Source: Ostreococcus lucimarinus CCE9901 (lineage: Eukaryota; Chlorophyta; Mamiellophyceae; Mamiellales; Bathycoccaceae). From it: DNA of 64,000 nucleotides. Numbering within the stretch: the stretch's first letter is position 1; each line of letters starts with the position of its first letter. This document shows positions 55,027 to 64,000 of the stretch, one piece after another. The translations under genes and the position numbers were made by a program. The stretch is from NCBI RefSeq assembly GCF_000092065.1, contig NC_009374.1, positions 434,001-498,000 of the forward strand, given 5' to 3'. The notes under the pieces were generated by a model. The model had not been told where the DNA came from, made no database searches, and worked only from the letters and a program-made list of their open reading frames with translations.

Positions 55027-55079
55027 GGTTTGAAGTGCGGTTTGACCGCGACGCGACTGCGACTGCGACGCGCGCGCGT

Positions 55080-55985
55080 TTACAAGCCGAGTTCTATGGC
55101 TAAGGCGGTCTTGACTTTTTTCACCGCCTTCGCGGGCGGCGCGTTCGTTAACGCGGTCGGCGGCGGCGCGGGCGCGGACTTCTTCGCGTCGTCGTCGTCG
55201 TCGTCGTCGCTCTCGGTGAGTTTAATTTTCGCCGTGCGCTGGGTGTGCAAGGTGTCCTTGGTCAACGGCGGCGGCGCGAAAAATCCAAACGTCGCCGCTT
55301 TCGCCGGTTCCGCGCTCGTCGACGGCGCCGCGGTGGGAAACGAAAATAACCCCGCCGGTTTCGTCTTCTCAGCCTTCGCCTCGCGCGCGTCGTCGTCGTC
55401 ATCCGCCTCGACGGGCGCGCCGCTCAGCCGCGAAAACACGCTCGATCGACCGGCGTCCGCGTCCTCCCTCTTCGCCCCACCCGTGAGCGCCGCGAACCCT
55501 GCGAACGCGTTCGACGTCGTCTTACCACCGTCCCCGGTTCCACCCAACGGCGATTGTCCCGGTCGCTTCGCCTTGACCACCTTTCGCCTCCCGCCCGACG
55601 AGCTCGCCGGCGACTCGCTCGCCTCCCCCGGCTTCCTCCTCGCCACGTACTCCCGCCCCTGATCCTCGAACGCCCGTCGCTCCCGCTCCCGATCCTTCGC
55701 CTCTTCGATCTCTCGCTTCGCCCGCTGCGCCTCCACCTGCGCTTTCGCCTGTTCGATCATCGCGTTCACGTCGTCCGACGGCGTCGCCGCGCTCGCCGCG
55801 AACGGATTCGCGCCCTCGGGCGCCGGCGGCGCCTTCGCCGCGCGTCCGAAGTAATTCCCCGTCGCCTCGTCGACGTCCGCGTCTTCCTCGTCGTCGTCCT
55901 CTTCGTCGCGCGCGTCGTCGCGCGCGTCGTCGACCTGCGCGTTCAAACCGACGCCGTCAGTCCAATCGCGCATCGCATCGCGCAT
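55080..55985 (-). CDS. Acidic low-complexity protein of unknown function
   Basis: 301 residues. Asp/Glu-rich start ([29 protein letters not shown]), an Ala/Lys/Arg helix ([41 protein letters not shown]), then Pro/Ala/Ser-rich disorder with single FG/FF spots ([23 protein letters not shown]) and a second acidic run ([12 protein letters not shown]). It ends [13 protein letters not shown]. The few FG-like spots are too sparse to call it a nucleoporin. Probably disordered; no domain recognised. It diverges from PRP6 (172 bp between starts). Confidence 0.55.
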   Translation of the reverse strand: MRDAMRDWTDGVGLNAQVDDARDDARDEEDDDEEDADVDEATGNYFGRAAKAPPAPEGANPFAASAATPSDDVNAMIEQAKAQVEAQRAKREIEEAKDRERERRAFEDQGREYVARRKPGEASESPASSSGGRRKVVKAKRPGQSPLGGTGDGGKTTSNAFAGFAALTGGAKREDADAGRSSVFSRLSGAPVEADDDDDAREAKAEKTKPAGLFSFPTAAPSTSAEPAKAATFGFFAPPPLTKDTLHTQRTAKIKLTESDDDDDDDAKKSAPAPPPTALTNAPPAKAVKKVKTALAIELGL

Positions 55986-56157
55986 CGTCCGCGTGCGTCG
56001 TCTCGAAGCGCGCGTTCGCGCCCGCGCGCCGCGATCGCGCGCACCTCATCCTCCGTCGCGCGCGCGTCCTCGCCGTCGCTCTCGTTCGACATCGCGCGCG
56101 CCGCGATCTGCGGCGAACGCGTCGCGATCGATGCGTCATTCGACGACGCGCGAATCC

Positions 56158-58995
56158 ATGTCGAACCAAGCGTCGCGCGCGCTTCGCGCGCCGGTGGCGC
56201 CGTTCGGCGACGCGCCCGCGCCCGCGGGTTACGTCCCGGGACTCGGTCGCGGCGCCGCGGGGTTCACGACGCGGAGCGACATCGGGCCGGGACAGGTCGC
56301 GGCGGCGGGGGACAAGGTGCGGGAACGAAACGACGACGACGACGCGACGACGCGACGACGCGACGACGCGACGGAGGCGCGATGCGATGGACGCGCGCGC
56401 GGATGATGCCGGCGAACGACTGACGAGGACGGCGCGCGCGAGTAGGAGCGAGACGAGGACGGCGGGAGAAGCGGCGACGGCGGCGAAGACGGATTGTTCG
56501 GCCGGGACGCGTCGACGTACGACGACGACGACGCGGAGGCGGATGAGATATGGGCGCAGATCGATGAGAGGATGGACTCGAGGCGGAGGGACGCGCGAGA
56601 GCGGCGGGAGAGGGAACAGATGGAAAAGTTTAGGGATGAGAATCCGAAAATCGTGGAGACGTTTCGCGACTTGAAGCGCGGGCTGAAGGACGTGTCGTAC
56701 GCGGAGTGGGACGCGATTCCGGATATCGGGGACTACACGATCAAGAAGAAAAAACTGAACGTGGGGTTCATGCCCGCGCCCGATACGCTGCTGGCCAAGG
56801 CGTTGGCGGAGAAGGAGACGGTGAACACGGCGGCGGACGCGGGCGGCGAGCAAGACTTGACGGCGGTGGGCGAAGGTCGAGGGACGGTTTTGGGGTTGAA
56901 GCTCGACCGATTAAGCGATAGCGTCACGGGTCAAACGACGATCGATCCGAAGGGGTACTTGACCGATTTAGGCTCGCAGAAGATCACGAGCGCGGCGGAG
57001 ATTTCTGACATTAAAAAGGCGCGTTTGCTGCTCAAGAGCGTCATCAACACCAACCCCAAGCACGGCCCGGGGTGGATTGCGGCGGCGCGTTTGGAGGAAC
57101 TCGCGGGTAAATTACAACAAGCGCGAGTGTTCATGCAAAAAGGGTGCGAGGAGTGTCCGAAGAACGAAGACGTGTGGATCGAGGCGGCGCGGTTGAACAC
57201 GCCGGAGAACGCCAAGGCAATTTTAGCGCGCGGCGTGCAAACGTTGCCGAATTCGGTGAAGATTTGGATGCAAGCGGCGCAATTAGAGATTGAAGATGAG
57301 CGTAAGCGGCGCGTGTTGCGGCGAGCGTTGGAGAACGTGCCGAATTCTGTGCGATTGTGGAAGGCGCTCGTGGACTTGAGCGCCGAGGACGACGCCAAGG
57401 TGTTGCTCGCGCGCGCGACGGAATGTTGTCCGCAGCACGTCGAACTTTGGCTCGCGCTGGCGCGTTTGGAGACCACTGAGAACGGTCGTAAGGTGCTGAA
57501 CAAGGCACGCGAAACATTACCGCGCGAGCCTCAGATTTGGATCACCGCGGCGAAGCTCGAGGAGGCGAATGGGAACGAAAAAATGGTGGAGAAAATCATC
57601 GCGCGCGCGGTCAAGTCGCTCAAATCGCACGGCGTCACCATCGATCGCGAGAGTTGGATCAAAGAAGCGGAAATCGCTGAAAAAGCCGAACCACCGTCGA
57701 TTGCGACGTGTCGGGCGATCGTCAAGGCGACCATAGGCGAAGGCGTGGAGGAAGAGGACAAAAAACGCACTTGGAAGGCGGACGCGGAGGAGTGTATGAA
57801 GCGCGAGAGCGCCGAGACCGCGCGCGCGATTTATGCGCACGCGCTAGATTCAGGATTTTCGCACAAGAAGGGTTTGTGGATGAAAGCGGCGATGTTGGAA
57901 AAGCGATTCGGTACGCCTGATTCCGTCGACGCCGTCTTGCGCAAGGCGGTGACTTTTTGCCCCAACGCTGAAATCTTGTGGCTCATGGGCGCGAAAGAGC
58001 GCTGGCTCAGCGGCGACGTCACGCGAGCGCGCGAGATTTTACAATCAGCCTTCGACGCCAACCCGGACTCGGAAGAGATTTGGCTCGCGGCTTTCAAATT
58101 GGAGTTTGAAAACGGCGAAATTGATCGCGCGCGCATGTTGCTCGCCAAGGCGCGAGAACGTTTGGCCGACTGTGCGCGGGTTTGGATGAAATCTGCGCTT
58201 GTCGAGCGCGAGGCGGGTGATGAACAAGCCGAACGCAAGCTTCTCGATGAAGGCATCGAAAAGTTTCCGACGTTTTGGAAACTTTGGATGCAACTCGGGC
58301 AACTTGAACAGCGCGCCGGGGAGAAGCGCGCCGAGCAAGTCCGACACGCGTACACGCAAGGCACGAAGAAGTGCCCGAACGCGATTCCGTTATGGATTGC
58401 GCTTTCAAGTTTTGAGATGCGCAGTGGGAACGCGTCCAAGGCGAGAATCATTCTCGAAACCGCGCGCGCGAAGAATCCCTCCAACGAACACTTGTGGCTC
58501 GCCGCCGTACGTCAAGAGCGCGAGAGCGGAAACATCCAGCTCGCCGAGAGCACGATCGCGCGTGCACTGCAAGAGTGCCCAACGAGCGGTTTGCTCCTTG
58601 CCGAGTCCGTGCGATTTGCGCCTCGCCCGCAAAGGAAATCGAAATCTGTCGACGCGTTGCGGCGGTGCGACAACGATCCGTACATCATCGCCGCCATCGC
58701 CATTTTGTTCTGGGCCGACCGCAAACTCGACAAAGCCCGAAGCTGGTGGAACCGCGCGGTGACAATAGCACCCGACATTGGTGACCACTGGGCGTCGTAT
58801 TACAAATTCGAACTCCAAACCGCGGGCGAGCAAGCCGCCCAAGCCGTCGCCGAGCGTTGCGCGCGGGCCGCTCCTCGCCACGGCGAGAATTGGAGCGCGA
58901 TGCGCAAGCGCGTGGAGAACTGGCACGATCCCGTGATTGAAATTTTGAAAAAAGTTGCCGCCGGGCAAGACGAAATGGCGTACGCGACGAAATAG
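56158..58995 (+). CDS. PRP6: PRP6, U5/tri-snRNP splicing factor (two exons)
   Basis: Exons 56158..56316 and 56446..58995, phase 0, 902 residues. The 129-nt intron starts GTGCGG, has CTGAC at 56420-56424 and ends GTAG. Exon 1 carries [25 protein letters not shown], the invariant PRP6 N-terminal motif; exon 2 resumes with an acidic linker, then [35 protein letters not shown] and [31 protein letters not shown]. About 19 HAT repeats follow to the end (for example [22 protein letters not shown]). PRP6 bridges U5 and U4/U6 in the tri-snRNP. TGTAA at 59006. Confidence 0.95.
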
Positions 58996-59078
58996 TATCT
59001 TAGCTTGTAATAAGTCGCCACCTTAGCGTCCCGAACCTCCCGCGCGTCGGCACAACGCCACTCCGCACGCGGCGCCTC

Positions 59079-59636
59079 ATGGCGCCCTCTCCCGCGAGCG
59101 CGTTCGATCCCACGAAGCTCGACGTGTTCTTCGAACAATACGTCGATGAAGACACGCAGCTCCCGCTCATCGCGAGCATAATCGATCGAGAACTCAGCGA
59201 ACCTTACTCCATCTTCACCTACCGGTACTTCTTGAACAACTGGCCCGAGCTGTGCTTCATGGCGATCGATTCGTCCTCGCGCGAGTGCGTGGGTGTCATC
59301 GTGTGTAAGCTCGAGAAGCACCGGGAGATGATGCGGGGGTACGTGGGGATGCTGGTGGTGGATAAGCGCGCGCGCAAATTGAAGCTCGGGAGCGAGCTCG
59401 TGTCGCGCGCGCTGGCCGTGATGCAAGAAAGAGGCGCGGATGAGTGCGTGTTAGAGGCAGAGACGACGAACGAGGGGGCGCTGCGGTTGTATCAATCATT
59501 AGGATTCATCAGGGATAAGGCGTTGTCGAGGTACTACTTGAGCGGGCGCGACGCGTATCGCCTCAAGCTGTTATTCCCGCTGCCACCCGCGGACGAGGTG
59601 GACGAGGCGAGCGGCGCGCCGAGCGACGCGAACTAG
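59079..59636 (+). CDS. NAA30: NAA30/MAK3-like catalytic subunit of NatC
   Basis: 185 residues, GNAT fold. Family marks: LIASIIDRELSEPYSIFTYRYFLNNWPELCFMAID, GYVGMLVVDKRARKLKLGSELVSRAL (acetyl-CoA loop), EAETTNEGALRLYQSLGFIRDKALSRYYLSGRDAYRLKLLF. These are almost word-for-word NAA30. NatC acetylates N-termini starting Met-Leu, Met-Ile, Met-Phe and similar. ATG 59079; TGTAA at 59648. Lies 83 bp after PRP6 on the same strand. Confidence 0.93.
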   Translation: MAPSPASAFDPTKLDVFFEQYVDEDTQLPLIASIIDRELSEPYSIFTYRYFLNNWPELCFMAIDSSSRECVGVIVCKLEKHREMMRGYVGMLVVDKRARKLKLGSELVSRALAVMQERGADECVLEAETTNEGALRLYQSLGFIRDKALSRYYLSGRDAYRLKLLFPLPPADEVDEASGAPSDAN

Positions 59637-59787
59637 CGAATTAGCGATGTAATCTAGCTTTATTTTAGCGTCACGGCGATTTGTGAATGGTGTGGAGTGT
59701 ACTACATCGTACGACGAGCATCTAATATCGCTAAGGGTTTTCGGCTTTGCCGGGCGGCGAATACGCCGCTCGACGTCTCGCAGAAAA

Positions 59788-60222
59788 TTAACGACGGCCA
59801 CGTCCAGTGGTCTTCGTGTGTTGCCCTCTGACACGAATACCCCAGTAGTGTCGGAGACCTCTGTGGTTACGCATCTTCTTCAAGCGTTCCAAATCGTCGC
59901 GCAACTTCGTGTCGAGTTGGTTCGACACCAGCTGCGAAAACTTGCCATCCTTGAAGTCGTGCTTGCGGTTCAAGAACCAATCCGGAATCCTGAACTGTCG
60001 CGGGTTAGACACGATCACCATCAACGATTCCAACTCAGCCGCGCTCAGCTCACCGGCGCGCTTCCCGAGATCAATCTCAGCCTTTTTGCACACCAAGTTG
60101 GAAAATCGGCGGCCGATACCCTTGATCTTCGTCAACGAGTACATCACCTTCTCGCGACCGTCCACGTTGGTGTTCAGGACGCGAATGATGTGTTGAAAAT
60201 CATCTCCAACGATGAGAGACAT
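59788..60222 (-). CDS. RPS18: Cytosolic ribosomal protein uS13 (S18)
   Basis: 144 residues: [76 protein letters not shown] and [29 protein letters not shown] identify the 40S head protein that contacts the P-site tRNA. Most eukaryotic copies end in a longer tail after the KTTGRRGR segment (TVGVSKKK); here the stop follows GRGRR, leaving the protein about eight residues shorter. No intron signal is seen inside. Confidence 0.95.
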   Translation of the reverse strand: MSLIVGDDFQHIIRVLNTNVDGREKVMYSLTKIKGIGRRFSNLVCKKAEIDLGKRAGELSAAELESLMVIVSNPRQFRIPDWFLNRKHDFKDGKFSQLVSNQLDTKLRDDLERLKKMRNHRGLRHYWGIRVRGQHTKTTGRGRR

Positions 60223-60574
60223 GTCGTGCGGCGTTTACGGCGTCCAAGCGCGCGAAACGGAGGTTACGTTCGACGATGGATGGATCGACGAAAGATGCGA
60301 CGATCGGTTGTGCGATCGACGTATGTGCGCGCGACACGGATCGACCGAGCGTGCGTTCGAGCGGTGCGTGGGACGAAAGGAAAACTTTCTTGCGTTCGCG
60401 TGCGCGTGCGGGCGCGACGTGCGTCGGCGCGTCGGGAAAAGACGGACGCGAGCACACGTGTTAGGGCTTTTGAGGGCAGCGGCGCGCGCGCGAGGTCGGC
60501 GTCGATGACGGGGAGTCGCTCGTATTTAAGGGGTCGCGTTGAATCACAACTCAAAGAATTTTAGGAGAAATGGC
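60223..60574. other. Promoter spacer of uS13, no gene seen
   Basis: 352 bp between the uS13 start and the shikimate kinase stop, both minus strand. CG-rich; no telo-box or clear TATA for the minus-strand uS13 gene can be assigned. Short open frames are Arg-rich and not convincing. Confidence 0.5.
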
Positions 60575-61441
60575 CTACGGCCCCGGACGCTCGGGCCTCG
60601 GGCCGAGTTCGCCGCGAGGATCGGTGACAGTGATGTCGCCCTCTCGCGGCTCGTTGTGTAATTTGTTTTGAACCGCGTCAGCTTCGACGCGCTCTTCAAG
60701 GGCGGTCAAGAGACGATCGACGACGACGTCGACGGGGGCGCCGTCGGCGTCGTCGCGCGCGCCGAGCGGGACGGTGATGTCTGCCTGCTTGTACATCGTT
60801 TCGCGCGTTTCTAACAGAGCGTTGATCTTGGCGACGATGGAATCGATCGTCGGTTGTTCCTCGCCGCTGGTGTCGCCGGAGAGTAAGGGACGCTTTTCGA
60901 CGCCGTCGGCGAGGACGCGGCGCGCCAAGAGCTCGGAGTCGCCGTGCAAGCGCACGGTGACGCCGTTGTGCAGGTGCATCCAATTCGTCTTCTCGCACAC
61001 GATACCACCGCCCGTAGATATGACGCATCGCTTGTACGCCGCGACTTCGGCGAGGATCATGCTCTCGATGGCGCGAAATTCGCTCTCGCCCGCCTCGGCG
61101 AAGAGCTCGCTCGGCGTCTTCTTTGTCACGCTCTTGATGAGCTCATCCGTGTCCAAGTGATTGTACCCGAGCGCTTTCGCCAGCGACGCCCCGACGGTGG
61201 ACTTTCCGGACCCCATGATACCGATTAAGAACAGCGACGTGTCTGCGAGCTTGTTCGCGACGGTACGACCGCGCAGAAGCTGCGCGGACTCGGACGCCGA
61301 AGCCGAGGCCGAGGACGCCCGGCGACTGTCTCGAGCGCGTCGCGTCGCGATGACGCGGTGCTTGAGCGTTTGCGTCGGTGCGGAACATTGCGTCGACGGC
61401 GAAGCGACGGCACGACGAGCCGCGAGCGCGGCAGACGACAT
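60575..61441 (-). CDS. SK: Shikimate kinase, plastid
   Basis: 288 residues from ATG 61441 (MSSAALAARRAVASPSTQCSAPTQ, a transit peptide of roughly 60 residues rich in Ser/Ala/Arg). The kinase core shows Walker A LIGIMGSGKSTVGASLAKAL, the shikimate-binding YNHLDTDELI and GESEFRAIESMIL, Walker B-like RCVISTGGGIV, and the lid RPLLSGD. It phosphorylates shikimate in aromatic amino acid synthesis. The C-terminal 40 residues (NEPREGDITVTDPRGELGPRPERPGP) are an extra disordered tail. The start lies 68 bp beyond the neighbouring gene's stop on the same strand. Confidence 0.94.
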   Translation of the reverse strand: MSSAALAARRAVASPSTQCSAPTQTLKHRVIATRRARDSRRASSASASASESAQLLRGRTVANKLADTSLFLIGIMGSGKSTVGASLAKALGYNHLDTDELIKSVTKKTPSELFAEAGESEFRAIESMILAEVAAYKRCVISTGGGIVCEKTNWMHLHNGVTVRLHGDSELLARRVLADGVEKRPLLSGDTSGEEQPTIDSIVAKINALLETRETMYKQADITVPLGARDDADGAPVDVVVDRLLTALEERVEADAVQNKLHNEPREGDITVTDPRGELGPRPERPGP

Positions 61442-61509
61442 GATGTCGCGCGTTTGAAAGTGAGGATGAAGATGGGGACAAGGACCTTGAGGTTTTCGGC
61501 GCTCGGGGC

Positions 61510-64000
61510 TCACGCGAAGAGACTGAGCGCTATTGGTAGAAAGACGACGCCATTCGCCACGGCGAAGAGCAAAATCACGCACCATTGACTGAAAAAGTAC
61601 ACGCGGAAGTACTCGTACCGCGCGAACGCGCTCGGGATGACACCAAGGAACGTGGTCACTCCAGCGTTGAACAAAGCGGGAGCGATGGATGCGAAGGCGG
61701 CGCCCGCGCGCCGGTCGGAAGAGAAAAACGCGCGGGACATGTGAGCGATGAATTCATTCACGACACCGGTCGAAATGATCAAGTTCGCCATGGATGCGCC
61801 GTTGAGCTTGACATTGAACCGACCCATGGCGCCGAAGAGCTCAGCTTGTGTGAACGCGAGCGTCGCAGAGGCCACCATAGTCGCTCGAACGTCGCCGCGA
61901 AAAGCAACGAACATAATGATTGTGGACGTCACGAGTCCTATGATGAGCGCTCGCCACGTGTTTGACTTGATGTTCAAGTACTGTTCGTTCATCGCATACA
62001 GCGCTACGTCGAATGGGAAGGCTCGGGCACCTCCTCGCGCGACGATGTCAGAATTCTTCAACGCGCTTCGAGCCTGGCGGATGTGCGCGAGTTTATCGTC
62101 AACGTCGAAAACGTCTTCGACGTAAAACAACAGCCTGGCGCTCGTGACGATTGACGCGTTGCTTCCGAGTGTTGTGAACGCGCGCGAAATTTCGCCGCGC
62201 TGACCGCCGGCGAGAAAAGCCGGGAACTCGCGAACGAATGCGTCTTCGTTGTAAATCAGTCGATGAGGGCAGTAGCATCGACTTCGCTCGCGGCTCGCGC
62301 CTTTGTGGAATTCGCACCGCTTCGATTGCGTCTGAGGTACGTGTGCTAAGCACTTTACCATGCATGTAAACGTTTGATTCTCGTCGAGCGCGTCCGCAGC
62401 GCACGAATCGTAAGGTTCCGCCGCCCTCGTGGCGTCGTAGTACCAACGCGTGTCGTTCAGCGAACACGAATGCCCGCCCGCAACTCTCGATTCCGCGTAT
62501 TCGGTGTAGTAAATCATGAAGTTGGTTGACCCGTGCGTTACGTCGACGTGCGCGACGTCGAGAAAGTCGCGCTCGAGTTCTCGCAACGCCACGGCGTACC
62601 GAGCAAAATCGACATTCGAGACGAAGACGAAGACAGGATACGTGGCGAATCGATGCTCCATCTCCGCCACGAACGGCGCCATGTAAGAATCGCTCGGTAT
62701 GACGTCCCGCATTTCGAGTCCAAGGCGTACTGTTGGAATGCCGGCGATCAAATACACGGCGAAGACACCATACATGGCGAGCACCGCAAGGCGTAACGCC
62801 GTGCTTGCGCGTGGTGCAGCAATCAAACGCTCACGCCACCGCACAAACGGCTCATACACCGCCGATGAAATCTTCGCAAAGGAAGAGTCGCGACGGAGCG
62901 GTGTCGTGCATTCGACGTCTTCTGATACCCTCCTCGCCTCAGATGCGCTGCGTCGCTCGAGATGTCGATACAGAATGCCAGGGAAAACCAACAACGCGAC
63001 GATGTAGTTGCATGCCACTGCGCACGCTATTTGGATACCAAAGTTTCTCACCGCGGGCACCGGCGAAATGGCGCCGAGCAAGAACGCGGCAAAGTTCATC
63101 GCGCTGGACAGTGTCACCGATGTACCACCATCGCGTAAAGTGCGAACGAGTATGTCTTCATTAGAACTTATTGAATCACCGTCAACGAATGAATCTTCAA
63201 GTTCTGCCGTAGCCGCCGCGGCGTGCGACGCGAGCACAAAGAAATCATTCACGCCCAAGCCGAGCGATAAGAACGGCAAAACTTGAAGCGTGATGGCGTT
63301 AAATGTCACGCCAGAGATTCGCGAGAGCGCGGCACTCAATCCTAAAGACGCCCACGTACTTAAAGCGACTACAGAGACGCCTTCGACAGCTGCTCGAGGG
63401 CCACACGCAGCGTTCGGGCTGAGATGGAAATATGTCACGACGTAAAAGGCGACGGTGAAGTAACCAATGAAGAGGAGCACGAAGGCGCCCCTCGACGCGG
63501 CGGCGATGATATCCTCAGTACTTCGTTGTGACATGTAAGCGATTGAAATGTGCTCGTAATTCGCAATTTTGGCGTCGATTTGCGAGAGCCAAAGTGATTC
63601 CCAACCCAACAGTAAATCTTCAGCGTCCTCTTTCGAGAGTTCGCGGCGTTCGTGTGCGGGAACCCAAATCAAAGTCGATGCCGTTGACGCAGATTTGGAC
63701 GCGCGCTTCGCCGGTGGAGTGACAACACTCGTATTCCTACCGCAAACATCGAAACTAGGCGTCGAGAATCCGCTCAGCGTACAAAACTGTACGATTTGTC
63801 CGACGTCATCGCGAGCGAAGAGGGACTCGCACGGTCTCGATCTTCCTCCGCAGTGAAGATCCCCGCAGTGACATTTCGACAAGGCAAAAGTCTCCAAGCT
63901 CGCACAACACTCGCTCGCAGCCGTGTAATTACCCTCGGCGATCAATGGACATTTCGTTTGCAGCGAACGTAGCTTGAATCCACACTCGAAGACGTTTGTC
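61510..64000 (-). CDS. NPC1/Patched-like sterol-sensing-domain protein (5' part beyond the window edge)
   Basis: At least 829 residues; the frame stays open to 64000, so the start and any signal peptide lie outside. The visible N-terminal part is a cysteine-rich lumenal domain (CCASLETFALSKCHCGDLHCGG, CESLF, QFCTLSGF). A sterol-sensing-like domain follows: VALSTWASLGLSAALSRISGVTFNAITLQVLPFLSLGLGVNDFFVLASH, and further helices. After a second lumenal loop comes the second RND half: MANLIISTGVVNEFIAHMSRAFFSS and ALFNAGVTTFLGVIPSAFARYEYFRVYFF, matching the equivalent NPC1/Patched helices. RND transporters of this type move sterols or other lipids using ion gradients. The exact subgroup (NPC1, Patched, Dispatched) cannot be set from half a protein. 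Confidence 0.85.
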   Translation of the reverse strand, partial: TNVFECGFKLRSLQTKCPLIAEGNYTAASECCASLETFALSKCHCGDLHCGGRSRPCESLFARDDVGQIVQFCTLSGFSTPSFDVCGRNTSVVTPPAKRASKSASTASTLIWVPAHERRELSKEDAEDLLLGWESLWLSQIDAKIANYEHISIAYMSQRSTEDIIAAASRGAFVLLFIGYFTVAFYVVTYFHLSPNAACGPRAAVEGVSVVALSTWASLGLSAALSRISGVTFNAITLQVLPFLSLGLGVNDFFVLASHAAAATAELEDSFVDGDSISSNEDILVRTLRDGGTSVTLSSAMNFAAFLLGAISPVPAVRNFGIQIACAVACNYIVALLVFPGILYRHLERRSASEARRVSEDVECTTPLRRDSSFAKISSAVYEPFVRWRERLIAAPRASTALRLAVLAMYGVFAVYLIAGIPTVRLGLEMRDVIPSDSYMAPFVAEMEHRFATYPVFVFVSNVDFARYAVALRELERDFLDVAHVDVTHGSTNFMIYYTEYAESRVAGGHSCSLNDTRWYYDATRAAEPYDSCAADALDENQTFTCMVKCLAHVPQTQSKRCEFHKGASRERSRCYCPHRLIYNEDAFVREFPAFLAGGQRGEISRAFTTLGSNASIVTSARLLFYVEDVFDVDDKLAHIRQARSALKNSDIVARGGARAFPFDVALYAMNEQYLNIKSNTWRALIIGLVTSTIIMFVAFRGDVRATMVASATLAFTQAELFGAMGRFNVKLNGASMANLIISTGVVNEFIAHMSRAFFSSDRRAGAAFASIAPALFNAGVTTFLGVIPSAFARYEYFRVYFFSQWCVILLFAVANGVVFLPIALSLFA

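Noticed and set aside
55080-55985. FG-nucleoporin call for the acidic protein
   Set aside because: Only two or three FG/FF spots, no regular spacing.
1-64000. tRNA, rRNA, snRNA and CRISPR-like arrays
   Set aside because: No T-loop plus anticodon arrangement, no rRNA-like conserved stretches and no spaced direct repeats were recognised by eye; a covariance-model scan would be decisive.
1-64000. Transposons or integrated viral genes
   Set aside because: No transposase, reverse transcriptase, capsid or polymerase-like frame was recognised; repeats found are short and local.

Overview
The window looks like nuclear DNA of a picoeukaryotic green alga of the Mamiellophyceae, most likely the Ostreococcus lineage. 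The grounds are about 44 genes in 64 kb on both strands, high GC with CG-rich intergenic DNA, and a mix of plant-type plastid genes (PsbP, plastid triosephosphate isomerase, N-acetylglutamate kinase, shikimate kinase, a KEA antiporter, a CslA/C-like glycosyltransferase) with ordinary eukaryotic housekeeping genes (PRP6, LUC7, ZW10, NNF1, ribosomal protein uS13). Most genes have one exon. Where an intron is present it sits close to the 5' end, starts GTG or GTA, has a CTGAC branch sequence and ends CAG or TAG. I rebuilt nine spliced genes with ten introns from these signals.

Layout. 1-9 kb: mitochondrial SHMT (partial), plastid TPI, ZW10, a cysteine-rich type I membrane protein, an AT-rich island with an MGCAQS-type lipidated protein, a small unknown protein and an HEAMH metallopeptidase-like protein. 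9-20 kb: NAGK, a TrhO/TSTD2-like rhodanese, XPC/Rad4, DCAF12, a UBZ-SAM protein, LUC7 and ALG12. 19-29 kb: an alpha-solenoid protein, KEA antiporter, coiled-coil protein, secreted double-Kazal inhibitor, CIAO1, NNF1 and a peroxisomal 3-hydroxyisobutyryl-CoA hydrolase. 29-44 kb: a giant dynamin-like GTPase, TTC1, COQ10, PsbP, MnmA, ABHD18, a START-domain membrane protein, an ICT1-type release factor and a helicase-associated-domain protein. 44-64 kb: a CslA/C-like glycosyltransferase, a small ORF, NOL12/RRP17, a signal-peptide coiled-coil membrane protein, RsmE, TM9SF, a coiled-coil HMG-box protein, an acidic low-complexity protein, PRP6, NAA30, uS13, shikimate kinase and an NPC1/Patched-like protein running off the right end.

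Genes are mostly unrelated in function, as expected for a eukaryotic chromosome. Many are divergent pairs with 20-290 bp between start codons, implying shared promoters. The most suggestive neighbourhood is XPC/Rad4 next to DCAF12 and a UBZ4-SAM protein (DNA damage and ubiquitin themes). No rRNA, tRNA, transposon, viral gene or CRISPR array was recognised. I see no clear multi-gene novel system; the most promising unknowns are single proteins and the strikingly uniform intron grammar.
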